A DNA stretch of 64,000 bases from Niabella ginsenosidivorans (GTDB taxonomy: Bacteria > Bacteroidota > Bacteroidia > Chitinophagales > Chitinophagaceae): assembly GCF_001654455.1 (NCBI RefSeq), contig NZ_CP015772.1, positions 5,270,001 through 5,334,000 of the forward strand, in the 5' to 3' direction. The notes under the pieces are model-generated. The model was given only the letters and a program-made list of their open reading frames with translations, was not told where the DNA came from and did not search any database. Position 1 is the stretch's first letter. Each line of letters opens with the position of its first letter. Shown here one piece after another: positions 16,034 to 25,870 of this stretch. A program made the translations under genes and the position numbers.

Positions 16034-18298
16034 ATGGATTATGTAAAGGAATACCGGCAGTTTATAAGCAGCTATTATTTAAATGAAGCGCTGCGCATTA
16101 CTATTGGTATTACTCTGCCTTCCATTGTATTATATTATTTTGGCCAGCTGGAAACAGGGATGATCGTTTCCCTGGGCGCGCTTTGTGTGAGCACGGCTGA
16201 TATTCCGGGGGCCATCAGCGAGCGCCGTAAAGGCATGTTTGCTGCCCTGGGCCTTATCCTGTGCGTTGATCTTATTATGGGTTTTTCTCATGTGAACCCT
16301 TATGTTACCGGTATTGTTATCCTGGGGCTGTCTTTTCCGCTCAGTATGCTGGGTGTATATAATGCGCGCACCAATGCCATTGGTTTTGCAGGCTTACTGG
16401 TAATGGTATTGACTCTTTACCATAAAGCCTCCGGGTGGATGGTGCTGGTGGAGGGCGTCTATCTGGTATGTGGCGGGCTTTGGTATATTGGCCTCAGCTT
16501 TCTGCTGCATGGTGTACGGCCCTACAGGGTTATACAACAGGCCCTGGGTGACTGCATCATTGCTGTTGGCGACTATCTGAAAACAAGATCTTATTTCTAT
16601 AACGAAGGGGTGAACTACGACAGAACCTATAAGAGCCTGATGCAACAACAGCAAAAAGTACAGGATAAGCAGATACTGGTCCGGGAAATGCTGTTCAGAA
16701 GCCGCAATATTGTGAAATCAACTACTGCTACCGGGCGTGGCCTGCTGGTATTGTTCATTGAATCGGTTGATCTTTTTGAAAAGGCCAATGCCACTTTTTT
16801 TAATTATGAATCCATGCACCGGCAGTTTGACGGCTCTGATATCCTGCCCCATTTCCGGAAGGTGATCCTGAGCATGGTTGATGAATTGTACGAGATCGGC
16901 GTTTCTGTTCAGGAAGGGCGCAGGTCACGGGTGTCCAAAAACCTGAATGACGAAATAAGAGGGTTGAAATCCCATTTTGAAGCCTTTGTAAACAAGCACC
17001 GCAATGCAGACAATCTTGAAGCGCTGATCAATATGCGCAAGATCCTGCAATCGATGGAAGATATGACCCTCCGGCTTTATACCCTGCATCATTATACCCG
17101 CTATGACCGTGTACAGCCCAAAGATGTAAAATTGTCGGATAACTATAACTCTTTCCTTGAAAAAAACGACCTTGACCGTGATCTGATCCGGGAAAACCTT
17201 TCATTTCAGTCAAACACCTTCCGTCATGCTTTAAGACTGAGCATTGCAATGACCACCGGCTATGGCATGGCCCATTTATTACAGCTGGAATACAGCTACT
17301 GGATCCTTTTAACCATACTGGTGATCCTTAAGCCTACTTACAGCGTTACCAAACAACGCAATTATCAGCGTGTGTTAGGAACGATTATAGGAGCCCTTGG
17401 CGGCATAGGCCTGCTTTTTCTTATAGAAAGCTCCACTGCAAGATTTGTGGTCATGCTTCTTTTAATGGTAGCCACTTACAGCTTTATGCGTACCCGTTAC
17501 CTCATCAGCGTAACTTTTATGACGGCTTATATTATGATTATGTTTTTTCTGCTAAACAGTAAAAACTTCCATGTGGTAATCGAAAGCAGGGTGTTAGACA
17601 CCATTATCGGCTCCATTATAGCCTTCGCCACCACCTTTATCATACCCTCCTGGGAAAAGAAACAGATAAGAAGCTATATGGCCACGGCGCTTGAAAAAAC
17701 CAGGACCTATTTTGAAACCGTTTCAAGCGTTTACATAAAAAATGACCCGGATTTTGATTATAAACTCAGCCGTAAAGAGGCTTTTGTAGCACAGGCCAAC
17801 CTTTCCGGCACTTTTCAGCGCATGCTCAGTGAGCCCAAAAGCAAACAGAAAAACATAAAAAAGCTGCACCAGTTTGTAGTTATGATCCTTACTATTAACT
17901 CCCAGATTGCAACGCTGGCTCATTATTCCAAACAACTGGCGGCAAAATACCGCTCTCAGAATTTTGAACCGATCATTCAAAGCACCCTGCTGGAACTGGG
18001 CAACACTATTGCGCTCCTTTCTGATGAAAAGGTAGCGCTTAGCCCCCTTGCCGAAAACACGCAGCAACTGCGGTCAGAAATCAAACAGCTTCTTGAAAAA
18101 CGAAAGCTGGAGCTGGAACAGGGATTACTGGATACGGAAACCCGGATAAAGCTTTCAGAATTAAAACCTATTATTGACCAGTTCCTGCTTATTAGCCGTG
18201 CCGCCGGGGATCTGAACAGGATTGCTACAGAGATCGCCGGCTTACCGCGAACCAGCGAAGACGACAATGTACCAAAGGCCTCGCTTTCCGTAGCCTGA
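16034..18298 (+). CDS. FUSC family membrane protein (YccS/YhfK-like)
   Basis: 754 residues. Two blocks of transmembrane helices (about 20-165 and 395-520), each followed by a long soluble helical region, give the duplicated architecture of YccS/FUSC proteins, related to aromatic-acid exporters such as AaeB. The second block contains YWILLTILVILKPTYSVTKQR and the conserved basic loop QRVLGTIIG. The substrate is unknown. The ATG at 16034 (MDYVKEYRQF) is preferred over 16010 because a TAATTTTG box occupies 16020-16027; if that box is real, the leader is very short. It is followed after 83 bases by the feoB promoter box. Confidence 0.82.
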   Translation: MDYVKEYRQFISSYYLNEALRITIGITLPSIVLYYFGQLETGMIVSLGALCVSTADIPGAISERRKGMFAALGLILCVDLIMGFSHVNPYVTGIVILGLSFPLSMLGVYNARTNAIGFAGLLVMVLTLYHKASGWMVLVEGVYLVCGGLWYIGLSFLLHGVRPYRVIQQALGDCIIAVGDYLKTRSYFYNEGVNYDRTYKSLMQQQQKVQDKQILVREMLFRSRNIVKSTTATGRGLLVLFIESVDLFEKANATFFNYESMHRQFDGSDILPHFRKVILSMVDELYEIGVSVQEGRRSRVSKNLNDEIRGLKSHFEAFVNKHRNADNLEALINMRKILQSMEDMTLRLYTLHHYTRYDRVQPKDVKLSDNYNSFLEKNDLDRDLIRENLSFQSNTFRHALRLSIAMTTGYGMAHLLQLEYSYWILLTILVILKPTYSVTKQRNYQRVLGTIIGALGGIGLLFLIESSTARFVVMLLLMVATYSFMRTRYLISVTFMTAYIMIMFFLLNSKNFHVVIESRVLDTIIGSIIAFATTFIIPSWEKKQIRSYMATALEKTRTYFETVSSVYIKNDPDFDYKLSRKEAFVAQANLSGTFQRMLSEPKSKQKNIKKLHQFVVMILTINSQIATLAHYSKQLAAKYRSQNFEPIIQSTLLELGNTIALLSDEKVALSPLAENTQQLRSEIKQLLEKRKLELEQGLLDTETRIKLSELKPIIDQFLLISRAAGDLNRIATEIAGLPRTSEDDNVPKASLSVA

Positions 18299-18381
18299 AA
18301 ACCCCGCATTTTTTTAATGCACCCGGTTTCAGTAATAAAAAGATTCTCCCGAATTCGTAACTCCGGAAACCGGCAGGGTCG

Positions 18382-18389
18382 TAACTTTG
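18382..18389 (+). promoter_or_regulatory. -7 box (TAACTTTG) before feoB
   Basis: Full TAnnTTTG match ending 12 bases before the proposed TTG start at 18402. No good -33 element at the usual distance. It makes the alternative TTG at 18387, which lies inside the box, unlikely. Confidence 0.45.
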
Positions 18390-18401
18390 CGGTTCTCAAT
18401 T

Positions 18402-20519
18402 TTGGAAAGAAAGCAGTTACATATAGCATTAGTAGGAAATCCTAATAGCGGTAAAAGCTCCCTTTTTAACTCACTCACCGGCCTTAATCAAAAAGTTGGC
18501 AATTTTCCTGGTGTTACTGTTGATAAAAAGACAGGATTTACAAAAATTGGCCATTTTTCAGCAAATATCATAGATCTTCCGGGTACTTATAGTTTATACC
18601 CCCGCAGGCTGGATGAAGAAGTAGCCTATAAGGTGATCCTGAACCAGGACAGGGATATAAAGGCCGACGTAATTGTAGTGGTGGCGGATGCCAGCAACCT
18701 GAAACGGAACCTGCTGTTCTGCAGCCAGATCATTGACCTGAAGCGCCCCGTGGTAATGGCGCTGACCATGATGGACCTGGCCCGTAAAAAAGGCATCCAT
18801 ATCAACATCAATGAAATGGAACGGGAACTGGGCATACCTATTGTTGCGGTAAACCCCAGAAAAAATAAAGGCATTGATAACCTGAAAAAGGCGATCGAAA
18901 TGGTTTCCGGAAATTTATATAAACCGCCTGTGCATGATTTTATTGATGTAGAGGCACTGGCACCGGAAGCCATCCACACGGTTAAGCACCTGGTGCCCGG
19001 CATCAGTTCTTATGAAGGAGTGCATTACCTCATCAACCATGAAACCTTTGCACTTGCAGATGAGTTGCAGGACCAGATAGAAGAAACCGAAAAAAGCAAC
19101 CGTTTTAATCCGACAAAGACCCAGGCAGAAGAGATCCTGCAGCGGTACCAGCGCATTGGCAATGTAATGAGCCTGTCTGTATCCCTGCCGGACCCGAACC
19201 GGAAAAATATACTTACAGACCGGCTGGACAATATCTTCCTGCATCGCGTATGGGGCTATATCATCCTGCTTTTAGTATTGTTCCTGATGTTCCAGTGCGT
19301 GTTCCTGATAGCCTCCTACCCGATGGACTGGATCGATTCGGGCACTGCGGCCTTCAGCGGCTGGCTGGGCAATGTGCTGCCGGAGAACAATTTTACGGAT
19401 CTTCTGATCAATGGCATTATAGCCGGGCTGGGCGGTATCATCATTTTTGTTCCCCAGATCATGATCCTGTTTGGACTGATCGCATTGCTGGAAGATACAG
19501 GGTATATGGCAAGGATCAGTTTTCTTACAGACCGTGTAATGCGCAGTGTGGGCCTGAACGGGAAAAGTGTAATGCCCATGATCAGCGGTTTTGCCTGCGC
19601 TGTTCCGGCCATCATGAGCGCCCGCAGCATTGAAAACCGTAAAGAGCGGCTGCTTACGATACTCATTACCCCATTAATGAGCTGCTCTGCAAGACTACCG
19701 GTCTACGTAATGCTGGTAGGCATGGTTATTCCCCAAAAGTATTTTTTAGGCTTTATCAGCCTGCAGGGACTGGTAATGACGGGGCTTTACCTGCTGGGAG
19801 TCGTTTTTGCATTACTCGTATCCTATATTGCCAAATTCTTTATACGGAGCAAGGAAAAAAGTTATTTTATACTGGAACTGCCTACTTACCGGTCTCCACG
19901 GTGGAAAAATGCACTGGAAACAATGATCGAAAAGGCAAAGATCTTTGTATTGCAGGCAGGAAGGATTATTATGATCATCAGCATCATTCTCTGGTGCCTC
20001 AGTTCCTTTGGCCCCAAACAGCGGATGCATGCCGTACAGCAGCAGTATGAGGCGGCTATTGCCCGCCCGGGTGCAGATACCACAGCAGTGGAAGAGACCA
20101 GGGCTGCGGCAAAGCTTGAAAATTCCTATGCTGGGATCATGGGTAAAACCATAGAGCCGGTCATCCGTCCGCTGGGCTACGACTGGAAGATCGGCATTGC
20201 ATTGGTAACCTCTTTTGCCGCAAGGGAAGTGTTTGTGGGCACAATGGCCACTTTATACAGTGTGCAGGATGACCAGGGAGAGAACATTGCCCTGCGGGAA
20301 AAAATGGAACGAGCTACTTTTGCAGATGGCACCAAAGTGTTTACAACTGCCACGGGTGTATCACTGCTTGTTTTTTATGTATTTGCCATGCTTTGTATGA
20401 GCACCCTGGCCATTGTAAAACGGGAAACCGGTTCCTGGAAATGGCCATTGATTCAGCTGGCCTATATGACCGGGCTGGCGTATATACTCAGTTTTATAGT
20501 ATATCAATTGCTGAAATAA
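18402..20519 (+). CDS. feoB: Ferrous iron transporter FeoB
   Basis: About 705 residues, inner-membrane Fe(II) importer. The N-terminal G domain shows G1 GNPNSGKS (12-19) and G3 DLPG (58-61). G4 reads LTMMD, with Thr122 where FeoB usually has Asn. A helical domain follows, then about eight membrane helices with two Gate domains (EDTGYMARISFL and the matching C-terminal AAREVFVGTM). No ATG is available at the N-terminus; TTG at 18402 gives MERKQLHIALVG, the family-typical beginning. No feoA or feoC gene is adjacent. Regulation by iron is expected but no Fur site was identified. Confidence 0.93.
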   Translation: MERKQLHIALVGNPNSGKSSLFNSLTGLNQKVGNFPGVTVDKKTGFTKIGHFSANIIDLPGTYSLYPRRLDEEVAYKVILNQDRDIKADVIVVVADASNLKRNLLFCSQIIDLKRPVVMALTMMDLARKKGIHININEMERELGIPIVAVNPRKNKGIDNLKKAIEMVSGNLYKPPVHDFIDVEALAPEAIHTVKHLVPGISSYEGVHYLINHETFALADELQDQIEETEKSNRFNPTKTQAEEILQRYQRIGNVMSLSVSLPDPNRKNILTDRLDNIFLHRVWGYIILLLVLFLMFQCVFLIASYPMDWIDSGTAAFSGWLGNVLPENNFTDLLINGIIAGLGGIIIFVPQIMILFGLIALLEDTGYMARISFLTDRVMRSVGLNGKSVMPMISGFACAVPAIMSARSIENRKERLLTILITPLMSCSARLPVYVMLVGMVIPQKYFLGFISLQGLVMTGLYLLGVVFALLVSYIAKFFIRSKEKSYFILELPTYRSPRWKNALETMIEKAKIFVLQAGRIIMIISIILWCLSSFGPKQRMHAVQQQYEAAIARPGADTTAVEETRAAAKLENSYAGIMGKTIEPVIRPLGYDWKIGIALVTSFAAREVFVGTMATLYSVQDDQGENIALREKMERATFADGTKVFTTATGVSLLVFYVFAMLCMSTLAIVKRETGSWKWPLIQLAYMTGLAYILSFIVYQLLK

Positions 20520-20576
20520 TCCGCCTGAAATCCCCGGCAACGCCTCTTACAGGTTGTATTTTTTACCATAACAACT

Positions 20577-21023
20577 TTAGTGCTCCTCTTTATAATCTGT
20601 AACCACATTGTCTTTTTCAAGAGAAGCGGTATGTTCTTTTACGCTCCAGGTAGTTTTTCCGTTTGTATAAGTAACAGCCCCGTCTTTTTTAGCACCTTTC
20701 ATCAGCTTAACAATAGCACCATTTATATTTAATTCTGCAACACCCATATCTCCGGAATCATGGTATACTGCTGTAATGATTTCTCCCTTACTGTTGATAT
20801 ATTTTTTTTCATCCTTGTTTACGCTTCCTGTACTGTCGGGCGACGGAGCATTTTTCTTAGTGCTATCTACCTGCCCGGTTACGGGCCAGTTAGCAGGAAA
20901 TTCCTGGACCGTATTGGCACTTCCGGTATCCTGCAAAGCCGGACCGGATTGAGAGCTGTCATTACAGGCAGCTATTGCAAAAAGAGCATACATGCTTAAA
21001 ACAATTCCATTTATCTTTTTCAT
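20577..21023 (-). CDS. Small lipoprotein, possibly MliC-like
   Basis: 148 residues. A lipoprotein signal (ALFAIAACN, Cys about 20) precedes a low-complexity Ser/Asp/Thr-rich linker (about 22-75) and a C-terminal beta-rich domain (AVYHDSGDMGVAELNINGA, then VTYTNGKTTWSVKEHTASL). The order of strands and the YTNGKTTW motif are reminiscent of membrane-bound lysozyme-inhibitor (MliC) domains, but this is only a resemblance. Convergent with feoB and separated from it by 57 bases. Confidence 0.6.
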   Translation of the reverse strand: MKKINGIVLSMYALFAIAACNDSSQSGPALQDTGSANTVQEFPANWPVTGQVDSTKKNAPSPDSTGSVNKDEKKYINSKGEIITAVYHDSGDMGVAELNINGAIVKLMKGAKKDGAVTYTNGKTTWSVKEHTASLEKDNVVTDYKEEH

Positions 21024-21134
21024 ACCAGATCTTTTTAAAAAGCTATAAACTAACAGCCTGCAAGAATCATTCCTTTATTAAATACAGGCAGCGTCAGCAA
21101 CTTATTGTACCTTTAACCTCAAAATCTTTTTTAA

Positions 21135-21575
21135 ATGAAAGTGGTATTTTTTCCCCTGTTTCTTTTGCTTTTAATTGCCTGCGGTGAAAATAAAAACGGT
21201 GCCGGAGACGGCCCTAAAACACAGGCGGACAGTCTTTTACAGGAAGTTCTGGATGGGCATGATGTGGTAATGCCTAAAATGAAAAAGCTGGAACGGCTGA
21301 TGAAAGCGTCCAATGCGGCAGTAGATTCTTTAAATCAGTTACCTGCCGGTAAACAAAATGCAGCGTTAAAAGTAAAAATGCAGGCACTGTACACAGATCT
21401 CAGCAATGCAGATAAGGCAATGAACGACTGGATGAACGGGTTTAAATATGACTCTTTTAAGAATAATGAGGCTGCCCGTATAAAATACCTGCAGGATCAG
21501 AAAGCAAGGGTCAATGAAGTAAAGGCCCAGGTGCTGAGCAGTATTGACAAAGCAGATAGTGTCCTGGAAAAATAG
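21135..21575 (+). CDS. Small helical lipoprotein
   Basis: 146 residues. The lipoprotein signal is short (FLLLLIACGE, Cys about 16). The mature part is mostly charged alpha-helix with heptad-like spacing (for example VMPKMKKLERLMKASNAAVD). Similar proteins in Bacteroidota have been labelled viral A-type inclusion proteins, a name without functional meaning. The gene ends at a hairpin shared with the convergent adk gene. Confidence 0.6.
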   Translation: MKVVFFPLFLLLLIACGENKNGAGDGPKTQADSLLQEVLDGHDVVMPKMKKLERLMKASNAAVDSLNQLPAGKQNAALKVKMQALYTDLSNADKAMNDWMNGFKYDSFKNNEAARIKYLQDQKARVNEVKAQVLSSIDKADSVLEK

Positions 21576-21577
21576 CC

Positions 21578-21612
21578 AAGAAAAGCGGTCCCTTAACAGG
21601 GGTGCTTTTCTT
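21578..21612. terminator. Bidirectional terminator between the lipoprotein gene and adk
   Basis: AAGAAAAGC (21578-21586) pairs with GCTTTTCTT (21604-21612), with an inner CCC/GGG pairing. The A/T-rich arms serve as T runs in both directions. The right arm includes the adk stop codon. Confidence 0.65.
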
Positions 21613-22219
21613 AATCCAAAGCCTCTTCTTCTTCCCGCTGCCGCGCCAGCACTTTATCAATCTGCGCGCTGAGGGCGTTTGAAATGTCATCAATAGAACC
21701 TTCGCCAGGAACGGTTTTGAACTTATGCTGCGCTTTGTAATGATCCGCTACCGGGGCAGTTTCCTCTTTATAAACCGCAAAGCGTTTACGGATCACCTCT
21801 TCGCTGGTATCATCGGAGCGGCCGGAGGTTTTGCCCCTTTCCAAAAGCCGCTTCACCAGTTCCTCTTCAGAAACATCCAGTGCCAGTACGCTATGTATTG
21901 CAGTCTTTTTCAGTTGCAGTAATTTATCCAGTGCCTTTGCCTGGTTGGCTGTGCGCGGAAACCCGTCAAACAGAAAACCTTTTGCATCTTTATGCTGGTC
22001 CAGGCAATTATCGATCATTCCGATCACCACTTCATCCGGTACCAACTGCCCCTTATCCATAAAATTCTTTGCTTCAATACCCAGCGGGGTCTTTTCAGCA
22101 ATTTCTGAACGCAGCAGATTTCCGGTTGACAAATGCACCAGTCCATACTTTTCTACCAACCGGTCAGATTGTGTTCCTTTTCCGCTACCGGGCGGGCCAA
22201 ATAATATTAAATTAAACAT
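21611..22219 (-). CDS. adk: Adenylate kinase
   Basis: 202 residues; interconverts ATP + AMP and 2 ADP in the cytosol. Walker A GPPGSGKGTQ (8-17), the AMP-binding segment HLSTGNLLRSEI, DGFPRTANQA, and the LID with RGKTSGRSDD are all present. The LID lacks the four zinc cysteines, so this is the short-LID form usual in Bacteroidota. The C-terminus carries a charged extension (RQREEEEALD). Single gene, convergent with the lipoprotein gene and divergent from msrB. Confidence 0.95.
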   Translation of the reverse strand: MFNLILFGPPGSGKGTQSDRLVEKYGLVHLSTGNLLRSEIAEKTPLGIEAKNFMDKGQLVPDEVVIGMIDNCLDQHKDAKGFLFDGFPRTANQAKALDKLLQLKKTAIHSVLALDVSEEELVKRLLERGKTSGRSDDTSEEVIRKRFAVYKEETAPVADHYKAQHKFKTVPGEGSIDDISNALSAQIDKVLARQREEEEALD

Positions 22220-22345
22220 TTAAGCTTTTCTTTTAAAGTGTTGACAACAAATATAACAAAGCCCGGTTAAAAACGGGTTATTTACAGCTGTTTATTAAAA
22301 TTTATTTAAATAGGGAAATATACCAAACCGCAACTTTATGTATCG

Positions 22346-22353
22346 TATCTTTG
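22346..22353 (+). promoter_or_regulatory. -7 box (TATCTTTG) before msrB
   Basis: Full TAnnTTTG match 18 bases before the ATG at 22372. No TTTG -33 element at standard spacing. It supports the 22372 start over a TTG at 22351 within the box. Confidence 0.5.
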
Positions 22354-22371
22354 TTAGCAGAGTGGTATTTT

Positions 22372-22932
22372 ATGAAATATTTAGTTGTCATATTGTTCGC
22401 TATCAGCTGTTTATTCCAGCAATGCGGGTATGCACAATCTGACAGTCACCACAAAACAGGCGCATCAAAAATGGAAAAGAATAATAACCCGGTCTATTCC
22501 CGCACAGATAGTTCCAAAGTAAACCTGCCGGAAGAGGAATGGAAAAAAGTGCTCTCTCCGGAAGTGTATTATATTGCCCGTCAAAAAGGAACAGAGCGGC
22601 CCTGGACGAGTAAATATGAAAACTCAAAGGAAGTAGGCACCTATTATTGCGCTGCCTGCGGAAACCCTTTGTTCAAAAGCGATACTAAATTTGAAAGCGG
22701 CTGTGGCTGGCCAAGTTTTTACGAGCCGATAAGCAAAACCAGCGTTATTTACCTGGAAGACAGGAGTCATGGGATGGTACGTACAGAAGTGGAATGTGGT
22801 CGTTGTCATGCACACCTGGGCCATGTGTTCAATGACGGGCCACCCCCAACCGGTTTACGTTATTGCATAAACGGTGTCATTCTTGATTTTGAAAAAGCGC
22901 AGAAAGCCGAAGAGCAATATAACAAAAAATAG
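22372..22932 (+). CDS. msrB: Exported peptide-methionine (R)-S-oxide reductase
   Basis: 186 residues. A signal peptide (about 1-21, cleavage near YAQ) directs it to the periplasm or envelope. The MsrB domain (about 50-178) has the structural zinc cysteines C93/C96 and C142/C145, the GCGWPSF substrate motif (110-116), and catalytic C165 in RYCING. It repairs methionine-R-sulfoxide in exported proteins. There is no fused MsrA domain and no msrA next to it. Reductant supply in the periplasm is unknown; the TlpA-like protein encoded at 47395 is one conceivable type of partner but is distant. Confidence 0.92.
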   Translation: MKYLVVILFAISCLFQQCGYAQSDSHHKTGASKMEKNNNPVYSRTDSSKVNLPEEEWKKVLSPEVYYIARQKGTERPWTSKYENSKEVGTYYCAACGNPLFKSDTKFESGCGWPSFYEPISKTSVIYLEDRSHGMVRTEVECGRCHAHLGHVFNDGPPPTGLRYCINGVILDFEKAQKAEEQYNKK

Positions 22933-22984
22933 CTTCCGGAACAGCGTTAACACAGCCAAAGGTCGTTGGTAAGTACTTGCAGCA

Positions 22985-23019
22985 ACTAACAATATAACAT
23001 TTTGTTAGTGTATTTTTTA
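22985..23019 (+). terminator. Hairpin with T run after msrB
   Basis: ACTAACAA (22985-22992) pairs with TTGTTAGT (23002-23009) and is followed by a T-rich stretch. It probably ends msrB transcripts; the symmetrical arms could alternatively be an operator for the efflux operon that follows. Confidence 0.5.
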
Positions 23020-23126
23020 TTTCCCGAAGCAGGAAATCGGAAATACTGGCGTCAATTATAGAACAGATTCTTATATTGATTATAAACCAACCTTTTCAAG
23101 GGTAAGGAAAAGAAAAAACGACCAGT

Positions 23127-24476
23127 ATGGCCCAAAAGATAGTAAGAGCGCTGCTTTTTTGTTGCTATTGTTTGCCATTTAGCGGAAATGCTCAAACAGA
23201 TACAACATTGGCAGGCTTACCTCAAACCTGGACCCTGCAACAATGTATTGACTACGCAAAACAGCATAATATTGAGGTAAACACCCTCCGGCTGGCTGAA
23301 AAAACGGATCAGCAGAACATCCTTCTGGCCAGGGCAGCAAAATATCCCAATCTTACGGGTGCCACCACCCAGTCATTTACCAATAGCCAGAATGCCAACC
23401 CTGTTATCGGCGGTTTCCAGACCCAATCCAGCTTTGCAAGCAATTACTCCCTCAATTCATCGGTTACCATTTACAATGGCGGTTATATCAACAATAACAT
23501 TAAGCAAAGCGAAGCCCAGTGGAAAGCTGATCAGTTCAATACGGCTGCTATGGAAAACAGCATTATATTGCAGATCACACAGGCGTACCTGTCTATCCTG
23601 CTGGCTAAGGAGAACATCATCTACCTGCAGGACCTGCTTAGCACATCCCAGGCGCAGCTGAAACAGGGTGCAATTCAATACAAGGCGGGAAGCATTTCCC
23701 GGTTAAATTTTGTTGGCCTGGAATCGCAGGTGGCAACAGACCAGTACAATGTTACTACGGCCCGGAATACTGTGCGACAGAACACTCTTGTGCTGAAACA
23801 ACTGCTGCAGTTGCCTTCCGGCTATGAACTGCAGATCATTCAGCCGGACACCGTTGCCACAGCCCCTAAAGTAGTGGAAACGCTTGACGCGGTACAGCAG
23901 CAGGCGCATGATACCCGGCCCGAAATAAAAAACAGCCAGCTCGGTATTGATATTGCCAACTATAGCCTGGAAAAAGCAAGGGCAGGTTTGCGGCCCACGC
24001 TTACCGGCAGCGGCGCTCTTTCAACCGGTTATTCAGACAACCAGTCATCCGCATACATACAACAGCTGGACAATAACTTTTACCAGCGAATCGGCATCAC
24101 CTTATCCATTCCCATCTTTAATAACCGTATCGGGCGTACCAATGTAGAAAATGCTAAAATAGCCATTGACCAGGCAAAGCTGAATCTTAAAAATACGGAA
24201 ACCACATTATCACAGCAGGTAGAGCAGGCCTATATTAATGTGCTGAATGCACAGGCGCAATATGATGCAGCCGTAACACAGTTAAATACCAACCGGGAAA
24301 CCTACCAGATCTCCGGCGAGCAACTGCGTTTAGGGGCTATTACTTCTGTTGATTACCTGCTTCAGAAAAACCTTTACATACAGGCGTTGCAGCAATACAT
24401 ACAGGCAAAGTATAATGCGCTGATCGGCGTAAAAGTATATGACTTTTATAAAGGAACGCCCGTAACAATTGATTAA
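23127..24476 (+). CDS. TolC-family outer membrane efflux protein
   Basis: 449 residues. A signal peptide (about 1-22, ending GNAQ) is followed by two outer-membrane efflux protein repeats, seen as long helices with TLQQCIDYAKQHNIEVNTLR near the start and a corresponding second-half segment after residue 240. It forms the outer-membrane channel of a tripartite pump; the adaptor, ATPase and permease genes follow in the same direction, so all four are probably one operon. The exported substrate is unknown. Confidence 0.92.
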   Translation: MAQKIVRALLFCCYCLPFSGNAQTDTTLAGLPQTWTLQQCIDYAKQHNIEVNTLRLAEKTDQQNILLARAAKYPNLTGATTQSFTNSQNANPVIGGFQTQSSFASNYSLNSSVTIYNGGYINNNIKQSEAQWKADQFNTAAMENSIILQITQAYLSILLAKENIIYLQDLLSTSQAQLKQGAIQYKAGSISRLNFVGLESQVATDQYNVTTARNTVRQNTLVLKQLLQLPSGYELQIIQPDTVATAPKVVETLDAVQQQAHDTRPEIKNSQLGIDIANYSLEKARAGLRPTLTGSGALSTGYSDNQSSAYIQQLDNNFYQRIGITLSIPIFNNRIGRTNVENAKIAIDQAKLNLKNTETTLSQQVEQAYINVLNAQAQYDAAVTQLNTNRETYQISGEQLRLGAITSVDYLLQKNLYIQALQQYIQAKYNALIGVKVYDFYKGTPVTID

Positions 24477-24511
24477 CCAAACATTTATCAAACGCATAAA
24501 AGCCACAGCGG

Positions 24512-25822
24512 ATGAAACGGAATAAACGAATGATCATTATACTTCTGGTGCTGGTACTGATTGCTGCCGCAATATGGTATTTCCGCTTCAGGAAAGAGGA
24601 AAATACGCTTACCCTTACTATTGAAAAGCCGCACTATGGGTATATTGGCACCAGCGTAATGGCTACGGGAACGGTACAGCCGGTAGATACCGTTGTGATC
24701 GGCTCCCAGGTATCCGGGACCATTAAAAAGATATTTGCAGACTTTAACTCTGTGGTAAAGAAGGGGCAGTTATTAGCCCAGATAGACCCTTCCCTTTTCA
24801 TCGCCCAGGTACAGCAGCAGAATGCCACCCTGCAACAGGCCAAAAACAACCTGGTTTATGAACAGGCAAATTATAACCGGCAGAATGAATTATATAAGGC
24901 CGGTGCCATCAGCAAAGCAGAGCTGGAAACAGCACAGAACGCCTATAAGGTGGCGCAGGACCAGGTGAACGGGGCAGCAGCGCAGCTGACCTCGGCCCAG
25001 AAAAACCTGTCCTTTACCAATATTTATTCCCCGATAGACGGAACCGTAATGTCAAGAGCAGTGAGCGAAGGGCAAACGGTTGCGTCCAGCTTTAATACAC
25101 CCACCCTGTTCAGCATTGCCAAGGATCTTACCAAAATGCAGGTGCGTGCCGCAGTTGATGAGGCAGATATCGGAAATGTAAAAGTTGGCGAGCGCGTTAC
25201 CTTTACTGTAGACGCCTTTCCGAACGATGTATTCAATGGAACAGTACAGGAGATCCGTTTACAGCCAACCGTATCATCCAATGTGGTCACCTATACTACT
25301 ATTATCAATGCGCCTAATGATAACCTGAAGCTAAAGCCTGGTATGACGGCTAATATCAATATCTATACCGAAGAGCTGGATAAGGCCCTGCTGATACCGG
25401 CAGCTGCCTTAAAATATACTCCTGATGCAGCTACTGCAAAACAATTTAAAGTAGCGCCCTATACTCCTATGGGCAAGGGCAATACGGCGGGCAATAAACC
25501 GGCAGGCAGTTCCGGGGATTCAACAAGAAGGAAAACAGATTCAACCGGGAACCCTGTTAAACACGGAGTCGTATGGCTGAAACGGGGTGATTCACTGGTG
25601 CATAAATGGATTGAAACAGGGCTCACTGATGATATTAATGTTCAGGTAGTAAAAGGGCTCACAGAAAACGATGAAGTAGTAACGGCACAACAGGTTGAAA
25701 GCAAAGGTACCTCCGCAAGCGCTTCTTCAGGCGACAGAAGTCCTTTTATGCCGCAAAGAAGAGGGGGCAGCAGAAGTGGCGGCAGCAGCAACAGGTCCGG
25801 CGGCGGGCCTCCGCCACGATAA
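24512..25822 (+). CDS. MacA-like periplasmic adaptor protein
   Basis: 436 residues. One N-terminal membrane helix (about 7-24) anchors a periplasmic adaptor with a split biotinyl-lipoyl domain (GSQVSGTIKKIFADFNS and FTNIYSPIDGTVM), a coiled-coil hairpin (about 95-155) and a beta-barrel domain. It links the MacB-type transporter to the TolC channel. The last 40 or so residues are an unusual Arg/Gly/Ser/Pro-rich tail after an otherwise complete adaptor fold; its role is unknown. It follows the TolC gene by 35 bases. Confidence 0.92.
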   Translation: MKRNKRMIIILLVLVLIAAAIWYFRFRKEENTLTLTIEKPHYGYIGTSVMATGTVQPVDTVVIGSQVSGTIKKIFADFNSVVKKGQLLAQIDPSLFIAQVQQQNATLQQAKNNLVYEQANYNRQNELYKAGAISKAELETAQNAYKVAQDQVNGAAAQLTSAQKNLSFTNIYSPIDGTVMSRAVSEGQTVASSFNTPTLFSIAKDLTKMQVRAAVDEADIGNVKVGERVTFTVDAFPNDVFNGTVQEIRLQPTVSSNVVTYTTIINAPNDNLKLKPGMTANINIYTEELDKALLIPAAALKYTPDAATAKQFKVAPYTPMGKGNTAGNKPAGSSGDSTRRKTDSTGNPVKHGVVWLKRGDSLVHKWIETGLTDDINVQVVKGLTENDEVVTAQQVESKGTSASASSGDRSPFMPQRRGGSRSGGSSNRSGGGPPPR

Positions 25823-25870
25823 GCGGCTTCTGCTCATTCACCTCCCGTTTTCTTAAATTCAATATGAAAA

